Part shown: positions 5,384-11,958 of the stretch, piece after piece
Layout: every line of letters begins with the position of its first letter
Numbering within the stretch: position 1 is the stretch's first letter
From: Oscillospiraceae bacterium
Lineage (GTDB): Bacteria; Bacillota; Clostridia; Oscillospirales; Oscillospiraceae
NCBI GenBank assembly: GCA_017936205.1
Contig: JAGBGB010000258.1
Span: 1-11,958 of the forward strand
Direction: 5' to 3'
Length of the DNA stretch: 11,958 nucleotides
The notes under the pieces: model-generated
What the model saw: only the letters and a program-made list of their open reading frames with translations
What the model was told of the DNA's origin: nothing
The model's database searches: none
Position numbers and translations under genes: made by a program

Positions 5384-6175
5384 TTATTTTTGGATATGTA
5401 CATCCATTTGGGGGAAGGGGATGGAAATATGCTGCTTGTCGAATTCCCGCTTTACAGCCTCATTGACGAAATTCTTGACCTCCAAATAATCCCCTGCCGC
5501 TGTCCAACCAAGGAATTGGTATTCAATGGCACTATCCAGATAGGCACTGAGGATCACCACAGGCTCCGGATCCGTCAGGAGCTTGGGGTGGGAGGCAGCC
5601 TTCAGCACAGCAGCCTTGACCTTATCAATATCATCCTCATAGGCTGCCGTAAAGCACAGCTCCACCCTTCTCCGACCTGCAACAGAATAGTTGCAGATCC
5701 TTGCAGCAGCGGCATCGCTGTTAGGGATATAGATCGTTCTGCCATCGACAGCCAGCAGGCGGGTATGGCTCATGCTGATCTCCTCTACCACACCGCTGTC
5801 CGAGCCGATCTGCACAAGATCCCCTACATTAAAGGGCTGGGTGGCAAGAATGCTGAAGCTGCCCACAATATTGGACAGAGCATTCTGCACCGCCAGAGAC
5901 ACTGCCAGAGATACCACGCTGAGCAAAGCGATCAGAGAAGTCACATCAATGCCCATACAGCTTGCTGCGATCAGAACAACAATGGCATAAAGAAGCGTGC
6001 GCATAAGGGTCTTTACGAAGCTGAACATGGATTTGTTCAGCTTCGACTTCCCTAATGCCCGATCAAAAAGCTTCAGCAGCAGCTTCGCTACTATGATCCC
6101 AACAAGCAGGACTACCAGTGCAGGGACGATCCGCCCGAAATCAACAGATCCGATATATTCCTTTATTTTATCCAT
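5384..6175 (-). CDS. MscS family small-conductance mechanosensitive channel
   Basis: A 263-residue inner-membrane protein of the MscS family, close in length to E. coli MscS. Family members open under membrane tension and release solutes on osmotic downshock. Three hydrophobic segments lie at about 17-35, 55-75 and 78-110, the last being the pore-lining TM3, followed by the beta domain (PFNVGDLVQIGSDSGVVEEI, about 114-133, with TIYIPNS at 147-153) and an alpha/beta vestibule. In the pore helix LSVVSLAVSLAVQNALSN (85-102), positions corresponding to E. coli Gly101, Gly104, Gly108 and Gly113 are Ser86, Ser89, Ser93 and Asn98, while the Gln is kept. The ATG lies inside the end of ftsH (8-nt overlap) with AGAAGGAG upstream, so the two are coupled. 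A strong terminator follows. Confidence 0.92.
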   Translation of the reverse strand: MDKIKEYIGSVDFGRIVPALVVLLVGIIVAKLLLKLFDRALGKSKLNKSMFSFVKTLMRTLLYAIVVLIAASCMGIDVTSLIALLSVVSLAVSLAVQNALSNIVGSFSILATQPFNVGDLVQIGSDSGVVEEISMSHTRLLAVDGRTIYIPNSDAAAARICNYSVAGRRRVELCFTAAYEDDIDKVKAAVLKAASHPKLLTDPEPVVILSAYLDSAIEYQFLGWTAAGDYLEVKNFVNEAVKREFDKQHISIPFPQMDVHIQK

Positions 6176-8060
6176 TCTCTGATTCTCCTTCTGTTAATCG
6201 CTGACTGTCCGCATTCACATATGCCATAAGCTCATCACCGGTAATCGTCTCCTTCTGGAGCAGGTACAGAGCGATCTCGTCCAGAAGCTCTCGCTTTTCA
6301 GTCAGCAGTGTCTTTGCCTGATCATAGCATTGGGTCAGAATGCTGCGGATCTCCTGATCTGCCTCAGCAGCAGTGCTCTGTGCACAATCCATATAGCTCT
6401 GTCCATCCAGATACTCACTCTGGGTAGTAGCTAAGGACATGAGCCCGATCTTGTCACTCATTCCCAACTGGGTCACCATGCGACGGGCAAGCTCCGTAGC
6501 TCTCTGAATATCGTTCGCCGCACCAGTAGTTTGGATACCGAACACCGTCTGCTCCGCAGCTCTGCCACCCAAGAGGGTCTGAAGCTGGATCAGCAGCTCT
6601 TCCTTAGAATTCAGGAATTTTTCCTCCTCCGGCATCTGCATGGTGTAGCCCAGAGCCCCGGAGGTGTGGGGAACGATGGTGATCTTGGAAACCGGCTGGG
6701 TGTGCTTCCGCAGAGCAGCCACCAGAGCATGGCCTACCTCATGATAGGCTACGATCCGCTTCTCGATATCTGTCAAAACAGTTCCCTTCTTCTCGGTTCC
6801 TGCAATGACTGTTTCGAAGGAAACCAGCAGATCCTCCTGATTTACCGCCTTCCGCCCCATACGGACCGCACGGAGGGCAGCCTCGTTGACCAGGTTGGCA
6901 AGATCCGCGCCTACTGCACCGGCGGTAGCCTGTGCCAGCTTCTTCAGATCCACATCCTCTGCCAGATGGATATTCCGTGTGTGGACGATCAGGGTCTGAT
7001 ATCGTCCCTCCAAATTGGGTCGGTCAACGATGATCCGACGGTCAAAGCGGCCTGCTCTCAGCAATGCCTTATCCAATACCTCAGGACGGTTGGTTGCAGC
7101 CAATATGACTACACCCTTGGAGGAATCAAAGCCGTCAATTTCTGCCAGAAGCTGATTCAGGGTCTGCTCCCGTTCATCATTGCCTCCCAAACGGCTGTCA
7201 CGACTGCGACCGATGGCATCGATCTCATCAATGAAGATTATGGCAGGAGCCACCTTTGCCGCTTCCTTAAACAGGTCACGGACACGGCTTGCACCTACGC
7301 CTACGAACATTTCTACAAAGTCCGAGCCGGAAATGGAGAAGAAGGGCACATGGGCTTCTCCTGCCACTGCCTTGGCAAGAAGGGTCTTGCCTGTACCGGG
7401 AGAGCCTACCAGAAGAGCGCCCTTAGGCAGCTTGGCGCCGATCGCTGTATACTTCTGAGGGTTGTGGAGGAAGTCAATGATCTCCACCAGAGATTCCTTC
7501 GCCTCATCCTGTCCCGCTACATCACGGAAGGTGACGCCGGTCTCCTTCTCCATATAGACCTTGGCTTTGCTCTTCCCAACAGAGCCGATACCGCCGAAGC
7601 CGCCACCCTTCTTGGCAATATTACGCATAAGCAGCATCGTGATCCCCAAGAATCCCAGAGGAAGGATCAATCCTTGTAACAAATACATAAATGTGCTCTG
7701 CTCTGTAAGCTTTCCGGAAAAAATGGCTTCTCCGTTCCGCAGCGCAGGAACCAGATTGGTCAGCTCCACGTAGGGAAGAGGGGTGGTATAGTAAATGGTC
7801 CTGTTCTTCTGATCATCATCCTTGCGGGTGTAGGAGATGGTCTCATATGCCAGCTCCACCTCGTAGACCTGCTGATCCTCTACAGCCTGAAGGAACACAT
7901 CGTAGGTGACCTCCTTCTGCTCTGCTCCCAGCAGCTTATTCATCATCTGCCCGCTGATGAAGAACAGACCGATGCAGATGGCAGCGATCACGAAGAACGG
8001 TAGCTTCTGTTTCCCACGATTGGGGTCGGTATTCCGGTTGCCATTGGATGGATTGGACAT
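6168..8060 (-). CDS. ftsH: ATP-dependent zinc metalloprotease FtsH
   Basis: A 630-residue membrane-bound AAA+ protease that extracts and degrades damaged membrane proteins and selected cytosolic regulators as a hexamer. Two membrane segments (about 20-38 and 126-146) flank an extracytoplasmic domain. The AAA+ module has Walker A GSPGTGKT (219-226; Ser replaces the usual first Pro), the pore loop FVGVG (252-256), Walker B IIFIDEID (274-281) and the second region of homology [21 protein letters not shown] (about 322-342, arginines 338 and 341). The zinc site is HEVGH (440-444) with Asp517 in [10 protein letters not shown] as third ligand. Length and domain order are normal, so it should be active. 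The ATG at 8060 has AAGGAG 9 nt upstream and its own extended -10 promoter. It is first in a two-gene operon with mscS. Confidence 0.98.
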   Translation of the reverse strand: MSNPSNGNRNTDPNRGKQKLPFFVIAAICIGLFFISGQMMNKLLGAEQKEVTYDVFLQAVEDQQVYEVELAYETISYTRKDDDQKNRTIYYTTPLPYVELTNLVPALRNGEAIFSGKLTEQSTFMYLLQGLILPLGFLGITMLLMRNIAKKGGGFGGIGSVGKSKAKVYMEKETGVTFRDVAGQDEAKESLVEIIDFLHNPQKYTAIGAKLPKGALLVGSPGTGKTLLAKAVAGEAHVPFFSISGSDFVEMFVGVGASRVRDLFKEAAKVAPAIIFIDEIDAIGRSRDSRLGGNDEREQTLNQLLAEIDGFDSSKGVVILAATNRPEVLDKALLRAGRFDRRIIVDRPNLEGRYQTLIVHTRNIHLAEDVDLKKLAQATAGAVGADLANLVNEAALRAVRMGRKAVNQEDLLVSFETVIAGTEKKGTVLTDIEKRIVAYHEVGHALVAALRKHTQPVSKITIVPHTSGALGYTMQMPEEEKFLNSKEELLIQLQTLLGGRAAEQTVFGIQTTGAANDIQRATELARRMVTQLGMSDKIGLMSLATTQSEYLDGQSYMDCAQSTAAEADQEIRSILTQCYDQAKTLLTEKRELLDEIALYLLQKETITGDELMAYVNADSQRLTEGESENG

Positions 8061-8104
8061 TCCATCACGCTCCTTTTTCTATAAAACATACTTTTTATTA
8101 AGTC

Positions 8105-8133
8105 ATAATATCACAACTTTCCCCTTCACGCAA
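8105..8133 (-). promoter_or_regulatory. Extended -10 promoter of ftsH-mscS
   Basis: On the minus strand TTGCGT (8128-8133) lies 17 nt from TATTAT (8105-8110), with TGA just before the -10 (TGnTATTAT). The predicted start is near 8098, giving a leader of about 37 nt to the ftsH ATG. The weak -35 (3 of 6) is offset by the extended -10. No CIRCE or other heat-shock operator is visible. Confidence 0.75.
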
Positions 8134-8172
8134 TCTGTGCGGGGTAAATTTTCTGTGAATTCATGTTCGCTA

Positions 8173-8201
8173 TTGTGTATTTCCGTTTTTTTTGATATAA
8201 T
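8173..8201 (+). promoter_or_regulatory. Extended -10 promoter of rlmB
   Basis: TTGTGT (8173-8178) lies 17 nt from a consensus TATAAT (8196-8201) preceded by TGA, a perfect extended -10. The spacer contains an eight-T run. The predicted start is near 8208, about 25 nt before the rlmB ATG. It is divergent from the ftsH promoter; the two -35 boxes are 39 nt apart. Confidence 0.82.
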
Positions 8202-8232
8202 AGATTGAAATGCCGAACAGGAGAATGATACT

Positions 8233-9003
8233 ATGAGAAAAGAAACCAATTATCAACGGGATGAAGCCTCTTCCGAGGGCTTGATCGAGGGTCGCAATGC
8301 CATTACCGAGGCTCTGAAAAGCGGCAGAGCCATTAACAAGGTCTTCCTTGCTGACGGAGATGTGGACAAGGCACTGGGACGTCTGGCTGCACAAGCTAAG
8401 GATGCAGGTGCTGTAGTGGTTCGCATTGACCGTCGGAAGCTCAATGAAATGAGCCCCACAGGCGCCCATCAGGGAATCATCGCCTCTGTTGCCGCCCATG
8501 AATATTCCACCATTGATCAGATCCTTGCCGCAGCAGAAGAAAAGGGCGAAGCTCCCCTTCTGGTCATCTGTGACGAGCTGACCGATCCCCACAACTTAGG
8601 TGCCATTCTCAGAAGTGCGGAATGTGCCGGAGCGCACGGTGTGATCATTCCCAAGCGCCGCTCTGTAGGACTGACTGCTGTGGTGGGGAAGGCCTCTGCC
8701 GGAGCCATCGAGTATATGCCTGTAGCCAGAGTTTCCAACTTGGCTTCTGCCATTCGGGAGCTGAAGGAACGGGGTGTCTGGATCTACGGCACTGCTGCTG
8801 AGGGTGCATCTGCCCTGTATCAAACGGACCTGACCGGACCTGCTGCCATTGTCATCGGTAACGAAGGCGAAGGAATGAGCCGCATTGTGGCAGATAGCTG
8901 TGACTTCAAGGTCAGTATTCCCATGAAGGGTCATATTTCCTCCCTGAACGCCTCCGCCGCTGCTGCCATTCTGCTCTACGAAGCAGTCCGCCAAAGAGGG
9001 TAA
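8233..9003 (+). CDS. rlmB: 23S rRNA (guanosine-2'-O-)-methyltransferase RlmB (TrmH/SpoU family)
   Basis: A 256-residue SPOUT-class RNA 2'-O-ribose methyltransferase that uses S-adenosylmethionine. Residues about 15-90 are the substrate-binding domain (LIEGRNAITEAL at 17-28, SPTGAHQGIIA at 74-84). The knotted catalytic domain carries motif 1 LTDPHNLGAILRSAECAG (116-133, with Asn121 and Arg127), motif 2 IVIGNEGEGMSR (206-217, Glu211) and motif 3 IPMKGHISSLNASAAAAI (229-246, Asn239). E. coli RlmB methylates G2251 of 23S rRNA; close relatives act on tRNA, so the exact nucleotide is inferred. The ATG at 8233 has AGGAG 9 nt upstream. The next gene begins 4 nt after the stop, so the two form one operon. 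No RNase Mini-III or cysS neighbour, as seen in Bacillus, is present in the window. Confidence 0.95.
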   Translation: MRKETNYQRDEASSEGLIEGRNAITEALKSGRAINKVFLADGDVDKALGRLAAQAKDAGAVVVRIDRRKLNEMSPTGAHQGIIASVAAHEYSTIDQILAAAEEKGEAPLLVICDELTDPHNLGAILRSAECAGAHGVIIPKRRSVGLTAVVGKASAGAIEYMPVARVSNLASAIRELKERGVWIYGTAAEGASALYQTDLTGPAAIVIGNEGEGMSRIVADSCDFKVSIPMKGHISSLNASAAAAILLYEAVRQRG

Positions 9004-9007
9004 GCCC

Positions 9008-10939
9008 ATGAAGCACAAGCCGGATCAACTTCATATTGCTCCGGCAGAGTCCGGAGACTATAGATTAGAAGATATTCTGAAAGAATTCGGAACAGAGGAG
9101 CAAGCTCCCAAGAAGCCGGACATGGACAGTACACAGGTGTTTACTCCCATTCAGACCGACGAGCCCGCTCCCGCCCCCGTGCCCTCCGATGAGCCCGTAA
9201 AGATCTTCCATTCCTCCAAGGATGTTAAAGTTAAACCCATGAAGGGCACTCTGCCTCCCATTCGGATCGTGGAGATCGCCCCTGAGGAGTCTCCCCCGGA
9301 GCCATCGGAGGATGTCTCAGGGGATGAAGCAGAGTCTCCTCGCTCTTTACTGAAAAAAACCCAAAAAACGCTCAGCCGTCTACTGATTCAGCGAGTGTTC
9401 CTCGCCATCGATACCCTGCTGGGAATGTTCCTGCTGCTGTACCGCTCAAAGGCATGGGAGTTCTTCCCTTTCCTCAATGCGCACACCACTGCCATCTCCC
9501 TGTCGCTGCTGGTACTGGCGTTGCTCCTGTCCTATCCCGTGCTGTGGCAGGGGCTGAAGGATCTGTTCCGCCTTCGTATCAGTCTGTACACCTTAGGAAG
9601 TGTCAGCGCTGTAGTTTGTCTCCTATACAGTTTTTCCTATCCGGATGCAGTCTATGCTCCCTTAGTAACAACGCAACTGTTTTTCTTAATGCAGTCCATC
9701 GTCAATGAACAGGCTGCCTACTTCTATACAACCAATACGATCAGCGGCATCCCAACGCCTATGGGCGTGTGTAACGCTCCCCAGCTTCTGGAAAATACCG
9801 ATTCCCTCCGTAGGAATCCCGGCGATGTGAAGGATTTCATGAAGAACCTGAAGAAGAGCAGCCTGCCTCAGGATCTGTTCTGTGTCTATGCCAGCATTCT
9901 GCTGGTGCTTCTGCCTGTTCTCTCCTACTTTCTCACAGAGAAAAGCCAATTATCCTATTTGCAGATTTGGTTGCTTCTGCTCTTAGGGTCGGTTCCCTAT
10001 AGCGGATCACTCTGCTTTTCTAAGCCCTTCCGTGTCCTTGCAAGACAGCTGAGCCGCTACAGCGGTGCACTGTGCGGTTGGCACGGAGCCCAGATCTTCG
10101 GCGGAAAGCACACCATAATCTTACGTGACGGCGATCTGTTCCCCAAGAAGGGCATCACCTCTAACGGCATGAAGCTCTATAACTCCCATTCTGCAGACAA
10201 GGTGATCTCCTACGCTCTGGCAGCGCTGGAAAAGGTAGACAGTCCTCTTGTAGCACTGTTTGAAGCCCTGCTGCAGGAGCAGTATGGAAAGCACAGCCGT
10301 GTTAGCGAGCATCGATTCTATGACCACGTCGGTGTAGGCGTGGAGATCGGTGCAGACATTGTCCTCGTAGGAAACCTAAGCTTTATCCGTTCTATGGGTG
10401 TCCATATGCCTGCAGGAACCAGAGTTCGTCAGGCTGTGTATGTTTCCATCAACGGAGAGCTGGCAGGGATCTTCGCACTGCGCTACAAGCCCAACAATTC
10501 CACCAAAGACGGTCTGCGGGACGTGCTTGCCAACAGGAATTTCTCCATTGTGCTGGCAACCAGAGATTTCCTGATCACCCCTGAGCTCATTGCTGCCAAG
10601 TACACCCTGCCTACAGATACCATGGTATTCCCGGACTACAACGAACGGCTCCGGCTGTCTGCTACGAATCCGGAGCAAGCTATGTCTCAAGGAGCCCTCA
10701 TTGCCGAGGACACCTTCGGTGCTCTGGCTGTGACTGTTGCTGCCGGTCGCACCCTGCGGAATTCTTCTCTGATCTCAGCTGCGCTGTCCTTGTGTGCCGG
10801 GGCTCTGGGTCTGCTGCTGTGTATTCTGCTCATTGCATGGAACGCTCCGGCAGTTGCTTCACCCATACACATTGCAGCCTTCCAGCTGCTCTGGGGCTTT
10901 GTTACAGCCTTCACAGGCTTGATTCTGCTCCGTTTCTGA
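9008..10939 (+). CDS. Degenerate P-type (P1B-like) ATPase homologue, probable catalytically inactive membrane protein
   Basis: A 643-residue membrane protein, commonly the kind labelled hypothetical. Residues 1-115 are acidic, Pro-rich and probably disordered, with a short YRLEDILKEFG helix (18-28). Hydrophobic segments lie at about 128-146, 162-178, 192-212, 214-232, 288-308, 317-331, 590-612 and 618-641, a P1B-ATPase-like order. Between them the soluble part aligns by eye with the CopA N and P domains: GVGVEI...IVLVGN (442-456), VYVSINGELAGIFAL (477-491) and a C-terminal GRTLRNSSLI (580-589). The catalytic signatures are lost: CPC reads VPY (329-331), DKTGTLT reads RDGDLFP (373-379), HP reads SP (412-413), TGD reads TRD (518-520), there is no TGES actuator domain (only about 55 residues between TM4 and TM5) and no GDGxND. 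It starts 4 nt after rlmB with a GAGGG site. The reading frame is intact, so it looks maintained rather than a pseudogene. P-type ancestry is inference from motif order; function unknown. Confidence 0.72.
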   Translation: MKHKPDQLHIAPAESGDYRLEDILKEFGTEEQAPKKPDMDSTQVFTPIQTDEPAPAPVPSDEPVKIFHSSKDVKVKPMKGTLPPIRIVEIAPEESPPEPSEDVSGDEAESPRSLLKKTQKTLSRLLIQRVFLAIDTLLGMFLLLYRSKAWEFFPFLNAHTTAISLSLLVLALLLSYPVLWQGLKDLFRLRISLYTLGSVSAVVCLLYSFSYPDAVYAPLVTTQLFFLMQSIVNEQAAYFYTTNTISGIPTPMGVCNAPQLLENTDSLRRNPGDVKDFMKNLKKSSLPQDLFCVYASILLVLLPVLSYFLTEKSQLSYLQIWLLLLLGSVPYSGSLCFSKPFRVLARQLSRYSGALCGWHGAQIFGGKHTIILRDGDLFPKKGITSNGMKLYNSHSADKVISYALAALEKVDSPLVALFEALLQEQYGKHSRVSEHRFYDHVGVGVEIGADIVLVGNLSFIRSMGVHMPAGTRVRQAVYVSINGELAGIFALRYKPNNSTKDGLRDVLANRNFSIVLATRDFLITPELIAAKYTLPTDTMVFPDYNERLRLSATNPEQAMSQGALIAEDTFGALAVTVAAGRTLRNSSLISAALSLCAGALGLLLCILLIAWNAPAVASPIHIAAFQLLWGFVTAFTGLILLRF

Positions 10940-11018
10940 CGCCTGATCCCCTCCATTTCAAGAATGAGACCCTGATTTTTAGAAAAAAAATAAAAAAATT
11001 TTATAATATTTGCGATAA

Positions 11019-11048
11019 AATGCAGATTAGCAATTGCATTCTTGCATT
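11019..11048. promoter_or_regulatory. Three TGCATT/AATGCA half-sites at the EF-G-like promoter
   Basis: AATGCA occurs at 11019-11024 and its complement TGCATT at 11035-11040 and 11043-11048. The outer pair extends to a 7-bp inverted repeat (AAATGCA 11018-11024, TGCATTT 11043-11049). The second and third copies cover the -35 box and the start of the spacer of the promoter at 11034-11062. This layout would suit a repressor, but AT-rich sequence can give it by chance and no known operator is recognised. Confidence 0.35.
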
Positions 11049-11062
11049 TCATCGTGTATAAT
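11034..11062 (+). promoter_or_regulatory. Promoter of the EF-G-like gene
   Basis: TTGCAT (11034-11039) lies 17 nt from a consensus TATAAT (11057-11062). An A/T-rich block (about 10974-11010, with long A runs) lies upstream and could act as an UP element. The predicted start near 11069 gives a leader of about 63 nt before the ATG at 11132. No terminator with a GC stem and T-run was found between the end of the preceding gene (10939) and this promoter, so read-through from rlmB is possible. Confidence 0.75.
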
Positions 11063-11092
11063 GGAACTAATTGTGGCAACATGGTATGCCGC

Positions 11093-11111
11093 GCAGTCAA
11101 AGCCTGACTGC
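11093..11111 (+). other. Leader hairpin just upstream of the EF-G-like ribosome site
   Basis: GCAGTCA (11093-11099) pairs perfectly with TGACTGC (11105-11111) around a 5-nt loop (AAGCC). The stem ends a few bases before the AAAGGAG ribosome site and leaves it open. It might protect the 5' end or help ribosome access. There is no T-run, so it is not a terminator. Confidence 0.45.
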
Positions 11112-11131
11112 ATAGAAAGGAGATTTCAACA

Positions 11132-11958
11132 ATGTACACTGCGAATGATATCCGCAACATCGCCCTGCTCGGCCATGGCGGCGACGGTAAGTCCGCCCTG
11201 TGCGAAAGCATGCTCTTCCTCACGAAGGCAATCACCCGTCTCGGCAAGCGTGCCGACGGCACCACTGTTTCCGACTTCGATGAAGAAGAAAAGAAGAGAC
11301 AGTATTCCATCAAGACCTCTCTGATCCCCGTAGAGTTCTCTGGCTGCAAGCTCAACGTGCTGGACAACCCCGGCTACTTTGACTTCGCTGCTGAGGTCGC
11401 TCAGTCCCTCCGTGTAGCTGACACCGGCATCATCTGCCTGACCGCTAAGTCCGGCATCGTTGTCGGCACTGAGAAGGGCTGGAAGGCTCTGGCTGATGCT
11501 GAGCTGCCCACCATGTTCTATGTATCCAAGCTGGATGAGGAGAACGCAAACTTCTACAACACCTATGACGCAATCCACAGCACCTTCGGTGCTTCCGCTA
11601 TCCCCTTCACCTTCCCCATGGGCAACGCTGTTGTTGACCTGCTGGAGAAGAAGGCCTACGATGCAGCCGGCAAGGAAGTTGCTCTGAACGGCGAGGCTGA
11701 AGAGAAGATCGAAGAATACATGATGGCTCTGAACGAGCAGGTTGCTGAGACTGACGAAGCACTCATGGAGAAGTTCTTCATGGAAGAGCCCTTCACTACC
11801 GAAGAGCTCCTCAAGGGCATTAAGGACGGCATCAAGCAGCGCGCCATTACTCCCGTATTCTGCGGCTGCGCTATGAATGGTCTGGGCACTGTACAGCTCA
11901 TGAAGAACCTGATCAAGTACGCTCCCTCTCCCCTGGAAGGCAAGCCCGCTATCATTGT
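11132..11958 (+). CDS. Elongation factor G-like GTPase (partial, runs off the right edge)
   Basis: The first 275 residues of a translational GTPase of the EF-G-like (EF-G paralogue) group; the 3' end lies outside the window. The G domain shows G1 GHGGDGKS (14-21), a switch I region DEEEKKRQYSIKTS (50-63), G3 DNPGYFDF (78-85) where canonical EF-G has DTPGH, G4 SKLD (132-135) where NKxD is expected, and FCGCAMNG (243-250) in the G5 region. Tyr in place of the catalytic-loop His is, from memory, usual in this paralogue group; the Asn79 and Ser132 changes may be more specific. After G4 comes the EF-G-type G' insertion (about 160-235). AGGAGA lies 8 nt before the ATG. Codons (AAG, GAC, AAC, GCT, CTG) are more biased than in neighbouring genes, suggesting high expression. 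Its role beyond a ribosome-associated GTPase cannot be read from sequence. Confidence 0.92.
   Translation, partial: MYTANDIRNIALLGHGGDGKSALCESMLFLTKAITRLGKRADGTTVSDFDEEEKKRQYSIKTSLIPVEFSGCKLNVLDNPGYFDFAAEVAQSLRVADTGIICLTAKSGIVVGTEKGWKALADAELPTMFYVSKLDEENANFYNTYDAIHSTFGASAIPFTFPMGNAVVDLLEKKAYDAAGKEVALNGEAEEKIEEYMMALNEQVAETDEALMEKFFMEEPFTTEELLKGIKDGIKQRAITPVFCGCAMNGLGTVQLMKNLIKYAPSPLEGKPAII

Noticed and set aside
6531..7679. A 382-codon plus-strand open frame opposite ftsH
   Set aside because: It lies wholly antisense to a gene with every FtsH catalytic motif; its translation has no recognisable domain and it has no convincing ribosome site.
8111..8170. Imperfect inverted repeat (TCACA...TGTGA with inner CCCC...GGGG) between the divergent promoters as an operator
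   Set aside because: The arms pair only in short patches separated by mismatches; not convincing without comparative data.
10940..11010. Terminator after the P-type-like gene
   Set aside because: Long A and T runs are present but there is no GC-rich stem before a T-run; termination here, if any, is not visible.

Overview
The window is a compact stretch of chromosome of roughly 50% GC from a Gram-positive member of the Clostridia. The protein set and codon use suggest an Oscillospiraceae/Ruminococcaceae-type gut bacterium; this placement is inferred from family resemblance, not from a search. Nine genes fill nearly all of it. There are no rRNA or tRNA genes, CRISPR arrays, transposases or phage genes. 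Most of it is housekeeping sequence.

Layout. (1) Bases 1-207 hold a non-coding repeat element and the terminator of the operon to its right. (2) Bases 208-4900, minus strand, form a tight five-gene operon. In transcription order it encodes a WecG/TagA/CpsF glycosyltransferase, a thymidylate-kinase family protein, a DJ-1/PfpI protein, the endolytic transglycosylase MltG, and a peptidase-U32 family protein of the tRNA-hydroxylation (TrhP) type. It has a good promoter (4932-4960) and a 14-bp-stem terminator (161-196). (3) Bases 4961-5334 are non-coding and hold two more copies of the same repeat family in inverted orientation. (4) Bases 5335-8133, minus strand, form an ftsH-mscS operon with an 8-nt gene overlap, its own promoter and its own terminator. 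(5) A divergent promoter pair at 8105-8201 separates it from the plus-strand pair rlmB plus a 643-residue membrane protein. (6) Bases 10940-11131 hold the promoter and leader of an EF-G-like GTPase gene that runs off the right edge.

How the genes fit together. The left operon mixes envelope work (glycosyl transfer to a lipid-linked intermediate, and MltG cutting nascent glycan strands) with nucleotide supply and tRNA modification. The FtsH-MscS operon is membrane quality control plus osmotic release. The right side is translation: 23S rRNA 2'-O-methylation and an EF-G paralogue.

Two things deserve a second look. First, the 643-residue protein after rlmB reads as a P1B-type ATPase in which every catalytic signature (CPC, TGE, DKTGT, HP, TGD, GDGxND) is altered or missing while the fold and membrane layout persist. 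Second, an intergenic repeat occurs three times with a fixed architecture: a hairpin with covarying arms, exactly 20 nt of unconserved spacer, a CGATAAATCGGAA box and, in two copies, a CCATTCGATCCAA box. Smaller points are an MscS pore helix with Ser in place of Gly, a thymidylate kinase without the REPGG motif, an EF-G-like protein with unusual G motifs, and a triple TGCATT motif at the EF-G-like promoter.
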